Positions 14,081-23,448 of a DNA stretch of 25,990 nucleotides are shown piece by piece. Position 1 is the stretch's first letter, and each line of letters opens with the position of its first letter. The position numbers were made by a program, and so were the translations under genes. The DNA is from a virus: the IMG/VR virus record IMGVR_UViG_3300006923_000105, positions 1-25,990 of that record. One strand, given 5' to 3'. The notes beneath the pieces are model-generated. The model was not told where the DNA came from and ran no database searches. It saw nothing but the letters and a program-made list of their open reading frames with translations.

Positions 14081-17000
14081 ATGACTAATTTTCAAGACCC
14101 TATTATGTCGCCACGAAATGTTGCGATGCTACAGAAGAACTTCAAAAGAATGGGAATACCAGAGAGCGAATGGGGAACTTCACAAGCAAACTTCGAGTCA
14201 TACGCTAACTGGTTAGCTGAAGTAGAATCTACTAATGACCCTAAAGCGTCAAGAGGAGCTGACTTAGACGTAGCCCAAGGACTTTATCAGTACCAATTAG
14301 ATACGACAAAGACAGACAGAAATAGATTATCTGGACCTACTTTAGGATATGACCAGGAGTTTATAGATAGTATAGGGGATGACCCTACGAAGTGGACACG
14401 TGAACAGTCAGACGCTATGATGATTGCAGGTCACTTTGTTGAGCCTGGAACAGATGCTAGAATTAGACCAGTTCTAATGTCTAAGGATAAAACATCAGAT
14501 GAGTTTAGAAGTTCTATACAACATTCTTACTTGAAGAATCACATGAGAGATGAAGACCAGTACAAAGAAGACCTTACGCAGAAAAACTTAGACAGAGCTT
14601 GGGGAGTAATGACTGACCCTAATGACCCTAAATCATTTACAGGGGTAGACAAAACTACAGTACCAAATGAACAAATAGATGAAGGTGACGTTTCTCTAAA
14701 ACAGAGCTTGATTGATGCTCATGGTATGTCAGAGGAAGAAGCAGAAGCTTGGATTCAAGCAAACCCAGAAGCAGTGCAACAGGAGGCAGTAGGTCCTTTA
14801 AGTCAAGCTATACTAGATACAAGTACTCCAGTTACAGAGGAGCCAGGTGAAGTTAATATCCTAGGAGATATCTCTGACCCTGAGACAATGGAGAAAGCAT
14901 ACGAAGTAATTAGGGACATGACTAAGTACAGTGCAGATAACGAAGTAGTGAATCAAGTGCTAAGTACCTTAGTAGACCCTGATACCCCTTTAACCCCAGA
15001 GAACTCATCAATGTGGGCTCCTTGGTTAACACCAACTGCTAAAGGTAGAATGATAGGTGCTATTGAAGCATCTCAGAATCCACCTGAAGAAACTTACGAC
15101 ACTTGGAGAATAGTTAAAACAGACCCTAACTTCCAAGACCATGTACTATCGAACAATCGTGTTCAAAATCTACAGGATTATATTACAAAGCTAACTCATG
15201 GTTCACCTGAAGCTAACTTCAATTTAGTCGCAGCTGAGTTGTATATAGACTTAGGAAAGCTTATAGGTCGTAACTCAGTAGAGGCATTAATATCTCAACC
15301 TGAGTTCCTAAAGTATGCAGGTAGTGTTCGAGGTCTGAAAGAGATTTCTGATGCTATGCAGATTCACCTAGAGTTTAATGGTCGTAACTTTGAAACAGAA
15401 CCACTACTGCAAGGTGACTTAGATAAATTTAAATTCCCTGAGATGCGTGGTCAACGTCCATCTAACGAGATTGGATTCACTGATGAACAGTATGAAAACT
15501 TTAACCTTCTACAGAAGGGTGGTTATAACGTATATCAAGCTTTTTACTCAGCAGGTAAAGCGTTAATGCCTAACTTCTTAGAGCCAGAGAAGCAACTAGA
15601 TAGAAGTATCGCTCCTATTGGAGACATGGTTGGAACTATGGCTGGCTTTATGATAGGCATGAAAGGTATAGATAAGTTCCTGAAATTTAAATTACCTGCC
15701 TTTGGTCAGTTAAATCAATGGGGGAGAAACTTCATTAATGGAGCTCTAATGGATATGTACTACTCAAGTGCAGAAGAAGGTAACATGTCTCGCATGATTA
15801 AGGAAGAGTTTCCTGACAGTGCAGCAGCTAATAACTTTTTAGTTGAGTGGTTAGCCACAGATATTAACTCATCTAAATGGGAAGCCATGACTAAAGAAGC
15901 CATCGAAGGTGGTATTATAGGTGAATCCTTAGGAATGATGTTCATGATAGCTAAGTGGGGTACAGGTGGTACTCGTCGTGGGATAAATAAAATTATAAAG
16001 AAGGCTGGAGATACTCAAGTATGGCAAGGCATGAAGCAGAGGGTAATCAACCTTGACATCATGGGTGAAATAGAGTCAGCTTGGGGTTCAAAGAACTGGA
16101 AGAACAAGATGATTCGTGGGGATGATGATTGGAAAGGTCCAAGAGGTCCAAGGATAGGGATGACCATACAAGCGATGCCTGACCCTGGCGATATAGACCC
16201 TAAGAAGATGTTTAAGCGTATTCAAGAGCTCGAAGCGAAGGATAAGCTTACGCATCGTGAACGACTTGAATTAGACTTCCTTAAGCCTGAGTATGAGAAT
16301 CATCCAGACATAGTGTTCTTAAAGAGCCTAGAGGAAGATATGAAGCAGATAGAGATTTCTGATGCTGCTGACGAGTTCAATAAAGACGTTGATAGAATTG
16401 CAAAACGTGTAAGTTCAGAAGATTGGTCTAGAGAGGATATTGAAAAGTGGGTTAAATGGGATAATGAACGCCTAGCCCTAGAGGCTGATTTAGACGACGC
16501 TATTGATTTAGATGTCGAAGGTGAGATGGATAGCGCAGCAGCAGCACTAGCGAAGCACCATGATATACAACCAGCTAACCCTTATGACACAACTATTCCT
16601 ACTGTACGAGACCTAAATACAGACCTTGGTACACATAGCGAGCTCAACAACAGGATAGAGGGTGAGGTTGAAAAGTATAAGGCTGAGATGGTAAGACACG
16701 ATGTTGACATACAAATCTCCAGGTTAAAGCAACTAAGAGATGAGTATAATAAAGAGTGGACTGACAAGCAAATACGAGAGCATGTAGAGCAGTCACAACT
16801 TAAACTCATCTACGCTGTTCAGGTAGATGAACTCCTTAATGCAGAGGATGTAGATGTAAAGGCAATTAAGGATATAAAAGATAAATTTCTTGATGTCTCT
16901 CAGCGCGAGTTAGATAACCCTGTTTGGAAGGCAACAACAACACCTCCAGCACTCGAGCAAGCTTTTGAGCTCTTAGATGAGTTGGAGAGATTAGATATAG

Positions 17001-20000
17001 ATGAGTTTATAGATATACATACAAATCCACTTAGAAGAGTTCAAGAGTTAACTCAAGCTGAAGAAGACTGGTATTACAATACACTATTTGGAGATTTGCG
17101 TGACAAGTTTGATGAAATGGACGTATCAAACGCAGAGATAGGTGTCTACCTACGCTATCTTGCAAGGAAGGCGAAGTTAGATGACCTCGCTATGAAATGG
17201 TATAAGGAGGGGCTGCCTAATTCTGATGAACGTGTGGGTAAACTTGCGCAGCTATTTGACGATTTAGAGGCAGAACATGGGGATAAATGGAAACCAGATG
17301 ATAGCTACCTAACCCCTCAGCAGCTGGATGATATGTACAATGAGATTCCTGAAATTGAGGATTTGGACACTCTATTTAATAAGCCTGCTTACGTCAGTGA
17401 GGAGGAGTTAGTTGAGGAAGCTGCTAAAATCTCGAAGAGGTCATTCGATAACATTGAAAAACATGCTAAAGATAACCAAGCTATGGTTGAGCTTAAGGAG
17501 ATGGATACTCCAGAATACTTAATGCACATTACGTGGGCACAGACAGCAAGACTGTTATGGAAGGCAGCGTCAGATGCTAATTACAAGGGTGAGAAGGAAT
17601 TATCAAAAAAGCTTATGGAAAGATTATATGATTTTATTGATAGTGATATGTCACGCAACATAGACCAGAGTTGGAAGGACGCAGAGATAAATAGGCTTAT
17701 GAACATGGAAGTTAATAGGCGTACAGACATGGAAGGCGCTCCAGACTTCATGGGTGATAAAGAAGGAGGCTTCTTAAACCTATTTAAAGGTAGGTCTTGG
17801 CGAGGTGCGAAAGGTAGACTTCCTAAGTTTGGTCGAGCAGCAGAAGAAGGAGAAGCCCCTAAAGATAACTTCATGGACCCTAATGATGAGTTCAGCGATG
17901 ATGCTTTAGTACAAGCTTCTAATGAGGCTGAGGGGACAGGTGCTCCTACTATCCTAGAACCTGGAAGTGTTAAAGGTGGTGAACCTCCTGTAACTCCTTT
18001 CAAGCAAGGTCCTTGGGACGAATTGCCTGATGATGCAAAATATGAAAAATTTGTTAATGCGTTAGAACAATATGATGCAAACCCTTCAAGTATAGAAAAC
18101 AAAGTACGACTAGAATACTACTACACTCAGTTATACAAGTCTAACCTAGAGCCTGGCTCTCGTGAAGCTCACTTACTGAATGTTAAGGATGTTGAAGGTG
18201 GTACTCAATTTAAAGATTGGGATAAGTCCCATAGAATGAACAGTCGTAAACAGGCTGATAAAATCCTAAAAGAGTTTGAACCTATCCTAGATGCTAGAAC
18301 AGCACAACGTATCGCAACAGGTATCGAAGAAGGTGCTGAAGATATGGTGTTGGAGGTAGAAGAAGCATTACTTAATAGGGCTCTGAATCGTAAATTCGAT
18401 TCTAACCTTCCTAAGAATTGGGAGGAGCTTCGAGCTTACGCTAGAGCAGGAGGCAGAAACAAGCTTGTAGATAAGTTTGCTATGGCTTGGGAAATAGCAT
18501 CTACAGTAATGGTGTCAGCTAAACTATCATCGTTTGGAGTATTGAAAGCAGCTGCTATTGGTGGACCTATGATAAGAGGGTTAGATAAACTAGCAGAAAG
18601 GTTTGGTACAGGTCCTGTTAAGCTGTGGAGACACATGAAAGGACTAGAAACTTATAACTATAAAAACAAGAAAACTCCTAATAAGCTAGGCGAGGCAACA
18701 CATAATGCTTGGGTAGTCCTCACAGGTGGACGTGCGTATACAGGTGATGCCATGACAGACGCTGTGAATCTTTTACGAGGAATCCACTCTATGTCAGCTC
18801 CATCAACAGTTGACGCTGGGTTGTTAGAGAAGTCTGACACTGCTCTAGGTTCAGGCTTAGCTTCAGGCTTTGACGAGACTTTAGAAATGGACCCTGCAGG
18901 GTTATCACGCTTAGGTGTAATATTGAATGGTATCGAAAGTGATGGAGTTAGAGGTCCATTGAAGGTTATTGGTGCTGTGATTGAATTAGCTGGCAAGAAG
19001 GGTTTAACAGTTATAGATGAATTTATGAAAACCATGGTATATGAGAACGAACTTAATCGTCAGTTCCTAGTACAGATGGAAGGAATCATGCGTAGCTCAT
19101 TTAATGAGGCAGGTCCAGCAGCTAAGAAGATTGCTGAACTATTTAACCAAGTAGAGGATTTCGATGAAGAGTCATGGGCAATAATTGCACAAGAGATGGC
19201 TCATGTGTTTGCAGTAGGTAAGCCTCAGAACTTTGACGAGATGCTTAATATCTTAATGAAGCTTGATGTTGAACTAGGTGGTAAAGAGAGCTTGATGATT
19301 GGAAGCGACATAAAGGACCAGGTTGCTAAACGTGGTGACGCTGCTCGTAAGGCATGGGCTTTACTAGCTTCGTTTACAGGAGATGTACACGATAAGGAAG
19401 TTATTTTTGATAGGTTCCAAACTGTTGCTGATGGAGCAATGGAATACACACGTCGTATCGCTTTAACACAAGACCCTATTGAAGGTGTTGGTGGTGTTAT
19501 TGCTAAGCTACTTGATGTAGGTCATACTGCTCCAGGTCGTATTGCTAAGCCATTTATGCGTACAAGTGTAAACGCTGCTACTGTAGGTGTTGAACATGTA
19601 CCACTTGTTAACTTTTTATTAAAGCAAGAGAGACAATTACTTCTCGACTTGAAGGCAGGAACAGGTTCATCTATTGACCAATCACGCATGGTAGGTCGTA
19701 TGATGTTGGGAACAACTCTTATAGGAGGTGTTAATTATCTGTTTACTCCAGACCATGAGGTCACAAAGGACACAGGTATATATGTCAAACAAGAAATAAT
19801 GCCATGGGGTCCACGATATTCACTATCAATCCCTATGACTGATGGTTTTGAAACTCAGAAGGCTGAGCATTTAACTAACTTCTACGTACAAAATAAAGGA
19901 CAAGTAGATATAGAGATGCAACGTGCAGGCTTCGAAGGAAACCCTGTTGACTTCCTAGACTCACTACTACCTGAGATTAAAGAAGCAAAGGATGGAAGAA

Positions 20001-21091
20001 TTTCACTAGACTTCGAAAGAGCTACTCCATTGGATATGATAATGAGAGCGTCAGCACTAGTAGGTGACTGGGCATCTGACTCAAAGTCTATGACACTAGA
20101 AGAGCAAGAGAAGCAGAACATGTGGTTAAGTAATATCATTGATGTATTTGAAGGCGTTGGCTACTTGGAGGTAGTTGACCCTCTATCAGGTGTCTTTGGT
20201 GATTACGATGGAGCTGCTGAAGCATGGTTTTGGAACTCCCTATCACAGTCTATAAACTTAGGCTATGGCTTGGGTCGTAGTCCTGGAGAGCCATTCCAGC
20301 CAGACTTTAAGGTAGGTAAAGAAGCATCAGACGCAGAGAAAGCTTTCTTTAATACTATCGCAGGAAACCTAACAGGATTAGGAGACCCTGATAGCTTGAT
20401 GAAGCGAAGAAATGTCTTTGGGCACGTTGAACCTGCTAGTAGCAGAGCTTTTGGATTGATGAAATCTGAGGTAGAGATGGGTGTGATTGACCAAGAGTTT
20501 ACTGCACTAGGTATGTATAAGAAACATCCTAAGCCTACAGGCGTTGTGGACTTTGATGGTATTAATCTAACAGGATTTAAACTCATTACAGAATCTGAAA
20601 CTCATAAAGAGTTACTTCCTTCTCCAGGTGTGAACGCTTACGAGGATTGGCAGATACTTACAGGTTCTGCAGGAAGAATAGTAAGAAACCCTAGAGGTAC
20701 AGATGTGGTATTAGACTCTTCTTGGAAATCAATGACTGGTTACTTAAAGACTAAGGAATATAAAGAACAAAAAGAAATATACCTTCGTCAGTTTGAAAAA
20801 GGTTTAGAAGATATTCCAGTGGAGCAAAGACTACGTGTTGAGGCTGAGTCTGAAGAAGCTAGAAAGAAGATTGATAAAAAAATAAATAAGATTCTACGTC
20901 AAGGTAGAGAGACAGCTTCTACTCGATTAAAAGAGATGGCTAATCTTTATTACAGCGAAGAAAAACAAATGTTCTTATCTGAGCTACTAAAGGTACATAA
21001 ACAAGCATCAATGGAAGCTAACCCTAATAATCCAAATACACAACCTTTGGATGCAGGTAGCTTCAGTGATATGTTAGAAGGAGAATATTAA
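14081..21091 (+). CDS. Giant internal virion/ejection protein, T7 gp16-like with N-terminal lytic transglycosylase-like domain (2336 aa)
   Basis: Occupies the gene 16 position but is about 1,000 residues longer than T7 gp16 (1,318). N-terminal region: EVES with Glu49-Ser50 and GLYQ at 67-70 reproduce the Glu-Ser ... Gly-Leu-x-Gln pattern and approximate spacing of Slt-type lytic transglycosylases, suiting local peptidoglycan opening during ejection. Residues about 510-530 and 608-627 are hydrophobic. Residues about 690-1320 are very acidic, charged and helical. About 1340-1400 is a Gly/Pro-rich linker. About 1465-1510 and 1873-1890 are hydrophobic again, with PFMRTSVNAATVGVEHVPLVNFLL at about 1824-1847. 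That last element resembles conserved blocks of large polyvalent/ejected phage proteins (memory, unchecked). The C-terminus is a basic helix. The start is AT-rich (AATAATTATG) without a ribosome site. It probably forms the inner-membrane end of the ejection channel. Confidence 0.85.
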   Translation: MTNFQDPIMSPRNVAMLQKNFKRMGIPESEWGTSQANFESYANWLAEVESTNDPKASRGADLDVAQGLYQYQLDTTKTDRNRLSGPTLGYDQEFIDSIGDDPTKWTREQSDAMMIAGHFVEPGTDARIRPVLMSKDKTSDEFRSSIQHSYLKNHMRDEDQYKEDLTQKNLDRAWGVMTDPNDPKSFTGVDKTTVPNEQIDEGDVSLKQSLIDAHGMSEEEAEAWIQANPEAVQQEAVGPLSQAILDTSTPVTEEPGEVNILGDISDPETMEKAYEVIRDMTKYSADNEVVNQVLSTLVDPDTPLTPENSSMWAPWLTPTAKGRMIGAIEASQNPPEETYDTWRIVKTDPNFQDHVLSNNRVQNLQDYITKLTHGSPEANFNLVAAELYIDLGKLIGRNSVEALISQPEFLKYAGSVRGLKEISDAMQIHLEFNGRNFETEPLLQGDLDKFKFPEMRGQRPSNEIGFTDEQYENFNLLQKGGYNVYQAFYSAGKALMPNFLEPEKQLDRSIAPIGDMVGTMAGFMIGMKGIDKFLKFKLPAFGQLNQWGRNFINGALMDMYYSSAEEGNMSRMIKEEFPDSAAANNFLVEWLATDINSSKWEAMTKEAIEGGIIGESLGMMFMIAKWGTGGTRRGINKIIKKAGDTQVWQGMKQRVINLDIMGEIESAWGSKNWKNKMIRGDDDWKGPRGPRIGMTIQAMPDPGDIDPKKMFKRIQELEAKDKLTHRERLELDFLKPEYENHPDIVFLKSLEEDMKQIEISDAADEFNKDVDRIAKRVSSEDWSREDIEKWVKWDNERLALEADLDDAIDLDVEGEMDSAAAALAKHHDIQPANPYDTTIPTVRDLNTDLGTHSELNNRIEGEVEKYKAEMVRHDVDIQISRLKQLRDEYNKEWTDKQIREHVEQSQLKLIYAVQVDELLNAEDVDVKAIKDIKDKFLDVSQRELDNPVWKATTTPPALEQAFELLDELERLDIDEFIDIHTNPLRRVQELTQAEEDWYYNTLFGDLRDKFDEMDVSNAEIGVYLRYLARKAKLDDLAMKWYKEGLPNSDERVGKLAQLFDDLEAEHGDKWKPDDSYLTPQQLDDMYNEIPEIEDLDTLFNKPAYVSEEELVEEAAKISKRSFDNIEKHAKDNQAMVELKEMDTPEYLMHITWAQTARLLWKAASDANYKGEKELSKKLMERLYDFIDSDMSRNIDQSWKDAEINRLMNMEVNRRTDMEGAPDFMGDKEGGFLNLFKGRSWRGAKGRLPKFGRAAEEGEAPKDNFMDPNDEFSDDALVQASNEAEGTGAPTILEPGSVKGGEPPVTPFKQGPWDELPDDAKYEKFVNALEQYDANPSSIENKVRLEYYYTQLYKSNLEPGSREAHLLNVKDVEGGTQFKDWDKSHRMNSRKQADKILKEFEPILDARTAQRIATGIEEGAEDMVLEVEEALLNRALNRKFDSNLPKNWEELRAYARAGGRNKLVDKFAMAWEIASTVMVSAKLSSFGVLKAAAIGGPMIRGLDKLAERFGTGPVKLWRHMKGLETYNYKNKKTPNKLGEATHNAWVVLTGGRAYTGDAMTDAVNLLRGIHSMSAPSTVDAGLLEKSDTALGSGLASGFDETLEMDPAGLSRLGVILNGIESDGVRGPLKVIGAVIELAGKKGLTVIDEFMKTMVYENELNRQFLVQMEGIMRSSFNEAGPAAKKIAELFNQVEDFDEESWAIIAQEMAHVFAVGKPQNFDEMLNILMKLDVELGGKESLMIGSDIKDQVAKRGDAARKAWALLASFTGDVHDKEVIFDRFQTVADGAMEYTRRIALTQDPIEGVGGVIAKLLDVGHTAPGRIAKPFMRTSVNAATVGVEHVPLVNFLLKQERQLLLDLKAGTGSSIDQSRMVGRMMLGTTLIGGVNYLFTPDHEVTKDTGIYVKQEIMPWGPRYSLSIPMTDGFETQKAEHLTNFYVQNKGQVDIEMQRAGFEGNPVDFLDSLLPEIKEAKDGRISLDFERATPLDMIMRASALVGDWASDSKSMTLEEQEKQNMWLSNIIDVFEGVGYLEVVDPLSGVFGDYDGAAEAWFWNSLSQSINLGYGLGRSPGEPFQPDFKVGKEASDAEKAFFNTIAGNLTGLGDPDSLMKRRNVFGHVEPASSRAFGLMKSEVEMGVIDQEFTALGMYKKHPKPTGVVDFDGINLTGFKLITESETHKELLPSPGVNAYEDWQILTGSAGRIVRNPRGTDVVLDSSWKSMTGYLKTKEYKEQKEIYLRQFEKGLEDIPVEQRLRVEAESEEARKKIDKKINKILRQGRETASTRLKEMANLYYSEEKQMFLSELLKVHKQASMEANPNNPNTQPLDAGSFSDMLEGEY

Positions 21092-21093
21092 TA

Positions 21094-22986
21094 ATGGTAT
21101 CTTACAACTCTAGAGTTTTTTATACTGATATTAACTGGAATAAGAGTACCTATGCTTTTAGTTTTCCTTATACTGATACAGATTATGTAAAAGTTTATAT
21201 TGATGGCAATGCTTTGCCTCATGATTTTGGTGATGGTAATGTGACATATGTCGTCGCAGGTTTGGCACTCATTTCACTAAGCAATTATACAGAGGCTATT
21301 GATGGTATGGATTTAGAGATTCGTAGAGAGACATCACTAACTCCTGACGTTGATTTTGTAAATGGGACTACACTTACAGAAAGTGACTTAGATGGAGCTG
21401 TAGCACAGTCTCTACATCTCGCAGTGGAAGCTAAAGATAACACAATAGGTTCTCTTTCTTTGGACCCTGGTGGAGTATATCTTGATGCTGATAACGACCA
21501 AATTAAAAATTTAGCAGCAGGTACTGCCACAACAGATGCTGTAACTAAAGCACAACTTGATGCAGGAGGAACAGCTACAGTTGCTAATACAGCAGCTCTT
21601 ACATTACTTAACAAGACAGATAAGACTGAAGGCTCTGCTCCTAAGTATGACTCAGATGGCAACATAACATTTACTTCAAATACTAAACTTGAGAATATTA
21701 CAGCAGGTTCTAATGCTGCAAGTGCAATTAATAAAGCGTATGTCGATGCTCGAGTGTCTGGGATACCAGATGGTGGTATTGGTACAGATACGATAGCAGA
21801 TAGCGCTGTTACTACAGCTAAGATTGCAAATGATAATATCACTACAGCTAAGATTGCAGATGATAATGTCACTGAAGATAAGATAGCAGATGGCGCTGTT
21901 ACTTTTAGCAAACTCGCAGGTAATTCAGTTACAGCAGCTGCAATCTCAAACAACGCAGTAGGTTCAAGTGAGCTTAGCGCTGATTGTGTGACAGAAGCTA
22001 AGATAGCATTTGCTGCAGTTGGTACAGGTCAGATAGCAGAAAATGCAGTTACTATTTATTCTATGGCAAATAACTCTGTTGGTACATCTGAGATTGTAGG
22101 AAGTGCAGTGGAGACAGGTAAGATAGCAGACCTGAATGTAACCAGAGCAAAGATAGCAGATGGTGCTATTAATACAGACAAGGTAGCACCTGATGCTATA
22201 GATGGTACTAAGATTGCTGATGATAGTATTGATAGTGAGCACATAGCAGCAGATAGTATTGATACAGAACATATAAGTGATGGCGCTGTAGATACAGATG
22301 CTATCGCGTTATACTCAGTTAATGCACAAAGGCTTTCAACTGGCTCTATTGCAACAAGTAAGTACCAGGATAATTCAATCACTAACGATAAACTGCAAAA
22401 TGGGTGTGTTGAACATTTAACCCTCGACCTCGATAGTGTTGGCAGTTCAAATATAATAGATGGTTCTATTGATGCTGTTCATCTTTCTTCTGATTCAATT
22501 CAAACAGCAAAGATAGTAGACCAAGCTGTTACAAATGCTAAACTTGCTATTGGAGTTATTGCTAATGATAAGTTTGCTTCTATGCCTGCTTCAACTATCA
22601 AGGGTAATAACGCTGGAACAGGTGGACCTCCTCTAGATTTGACAGTAGCCCAGACTAATACCTTATTAGGTGTAGATTTGAAGTTAATGCCTAAAGCATT
22701 TGGCTCTTTTACTACAGTAGCAAGTCCTGTTGTATCAGGCGAATCATTTAATATCTCAGGAGTAACTCAGGTATCTACTGGAAGATACACAGTTAACTTC
22801 ACTGATAATATGTCAGATGTAGGTTATACAGTAACTGTAAGTTACATGGACTCATCTGAAACTATTTTTTTATGTATGCTATCATCTAAAGCAGTAGGTT
22901 CTTTTAACATTTCTCTAAAGGATGCTTCAGGTACCTTATCAGACGCTAGTGAAACAGTAGACATAGTAGTACACGAATACGTATAA
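21094..22986 (+). CDS. Tail fibre protein with T7-type anchor domain and decapeptide repeats
   Basis: Receptor-binding fibre, 630 aa. Residues 1 to about 115 are the T7 gp17-type tail-attachment domain: YAFSFPYTDTDYVKVYIDG, LEIRRETSLTPDVDFVNGTTLTESDLDGAVAQSLHLAVEAKD (T7 [43 protein letters not shown]). Residues about 140-160 match the LDARGRRIVNLANAVDDRDAV-like step (LDADNDQIKNLAAGTATTDAV). Residues about 229-500 are roughly ten-residue repeats of the type KIADgAVTtd, expected to form a trimeric beta shaft. STIKGNNAGTGGPPLDLTVAQ is a linker common in phage fibres. Residues 532-630 form a beta-rich tip domain (PKAFGSFTT ... SDASETV) that recurs in the next gene. AAGGAG at 21078-21083 is its ribosome site; the stop overlaps the next ATG. 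Confidence 0.93.
   Translation: MVSYNSRVFYTDINWNKSTYAFSFPYTDTDYVKVYIDGNALPHDFGDGNVTYVVAGLALISLSNYTEAIDGMDLEIRRETSLTPDVDFVNGTTLTESDLDGAVAQSLHLAVEAKDNTIGSLSLDPGGVYLDADNDQIKNLAAGTATTDAVTKAQLDAGGTATVANTAALTLLNKTDKTEGSAPKYDSDGNITFTSNTKLENITAGSNAASAINKAYVDARVSGIPDGGIGTDTIADSAVTTAKIANDNITTAKIADDNVTEDKIADGAVTFSKLAGNSVTAAAISNNAVGSSELSADCVTEAKIAFAAVGTGQIAENAVTIYSMANNSVGTSEIVGSAVETGKIADLNVTRAKIADGAINTDKVAPDAIDGTKIADDSIDSEHIAADSIDTEHISDGAVDTDAIALYSVNAQRLSTGSIATSKYQDNSITNDKLQNGCVEHLTLDLDSVGSSNIIDGSIDAVHLSSDSIQTAKIVDQAVTNAKLAIGVIANDKFASMPASTIKGNNAGTGGPPLDLTVAQTNTLLGVDLKLMPKAFGSFTTVASPVVSGESFNISGVTQVSTGRYTVNFTDNMSDVGYTVTVSYMDSSETIFLCMLSSKAVGSFNISLKDASGTLSDASETVDIVVHEYV
21781..22600 (+). repeat. Degenerate 30-base coding repeats of the fibre shaft
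   Basis: About 25 copies of a roughly 30-base unit coding for ten residues of the KIAD-x-AVT type; phrases such as AAGATAGCAGATGG recur. The clearest pair is 21811-21840 and 21841-21870, identical except for two bases, which indicates a recent tandem duplication. Repeat number may vary between relatives and alter fibre length. Confidence 0.85.
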
Positions 22987-23444
22987 TGAGACACACACAT
23001 CCCTCAATTCAACAAGCTCAGCTTAGACGAACAGATATCAGTACTGACGTAGATGCAAACGTAGTAGCAGTTGCAGCTTTACCTGTAGGGCTATCAGGTT
23101 TTGAAGCTCGTATAGCAGCTCTTGAGGCTAAGATGCAGTTCATCCCTAAAGCGTTTGGTAGATTTACAACAGCTGACCCTGCTGTGTTACTAGGCACAAG
23201 CTACAACGTGGCTTCTGTATCTCGTGGTGCAACAGGTCAGTATTCAATAGTTATCGACACAGACCTCTCAACTGCCAATTATACAGTTCTTTTGAGCTAT
23301 GAGGATGCTACTGCTACTATCCAAACTATAAGTGCCAACACTCTAGCTACTACAGGATTTAATGTTGGCTTAAGAGATTCATCTAACGCTTTCTCAGACG
23401 CTTCTGAGTCAGTAACATTCGCAGTATTCGAGAACAACACATAA
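22986..23444 (+). CDS. Small tail-tip protein sharing the fibre's C-terminal domain
   Basis: A 152-residue protein whose residues 54-152 align without gaps to residues 533-630 of the fibre upstream. Both contain PKAFGxFTT, TGxY, YTVxxSYxD, TI, FNxxLxDxS and SDASExV; by hand I count about 39 identical positions in 98. The N-terminal 50 residues differ and contain a short heptad stretch (SGFEARIAALEAKMQ) that may trimerise it. The start overlaps the fibre stop (TAATG). It is probably an accessory receptor-binding or fibre-cap protein derived from duplication of the fibre tip. A non-structural role cannot be excluded. Confidence 0.8.
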   Translation: MRHTHPSIQQAQLRRTDISTDVDANVVAVAALPVGLSGFEARIAALEAKMQFIPKAFGRFTTADPAVLLGTSYNVASVSRGATGQYSIVIDTDLSTANYTVLLSYEDATATIQTISANTLATTGFNVGLRDSSNAFSDASESVTFAVFENNT

Positions 23445-23448
23445 TACC

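Noticed and set aside
17581-18102. Reverse frame of 173 codons inside the gp16-like gene
   Set aside because: It is Ser/Leu/Pro-rich, as typical for the complement of an acidic coding region, without ribosome site or neighbours.
21285-21953. Long reverse frame (222 codons) opposite the fibre gene, and others at 21964-22382
   Set aside because: The repeats of the fibre shaft keep the opposite frames open by composition; no ribosome site, and the predicted proteins are low-complexity copies of the repeat.
21781-22600. CRISPR-like regular repeats
   Set aside because: The units are in frame, degenerate, without unique spacers, and code for the fibre decapeptide repeat.
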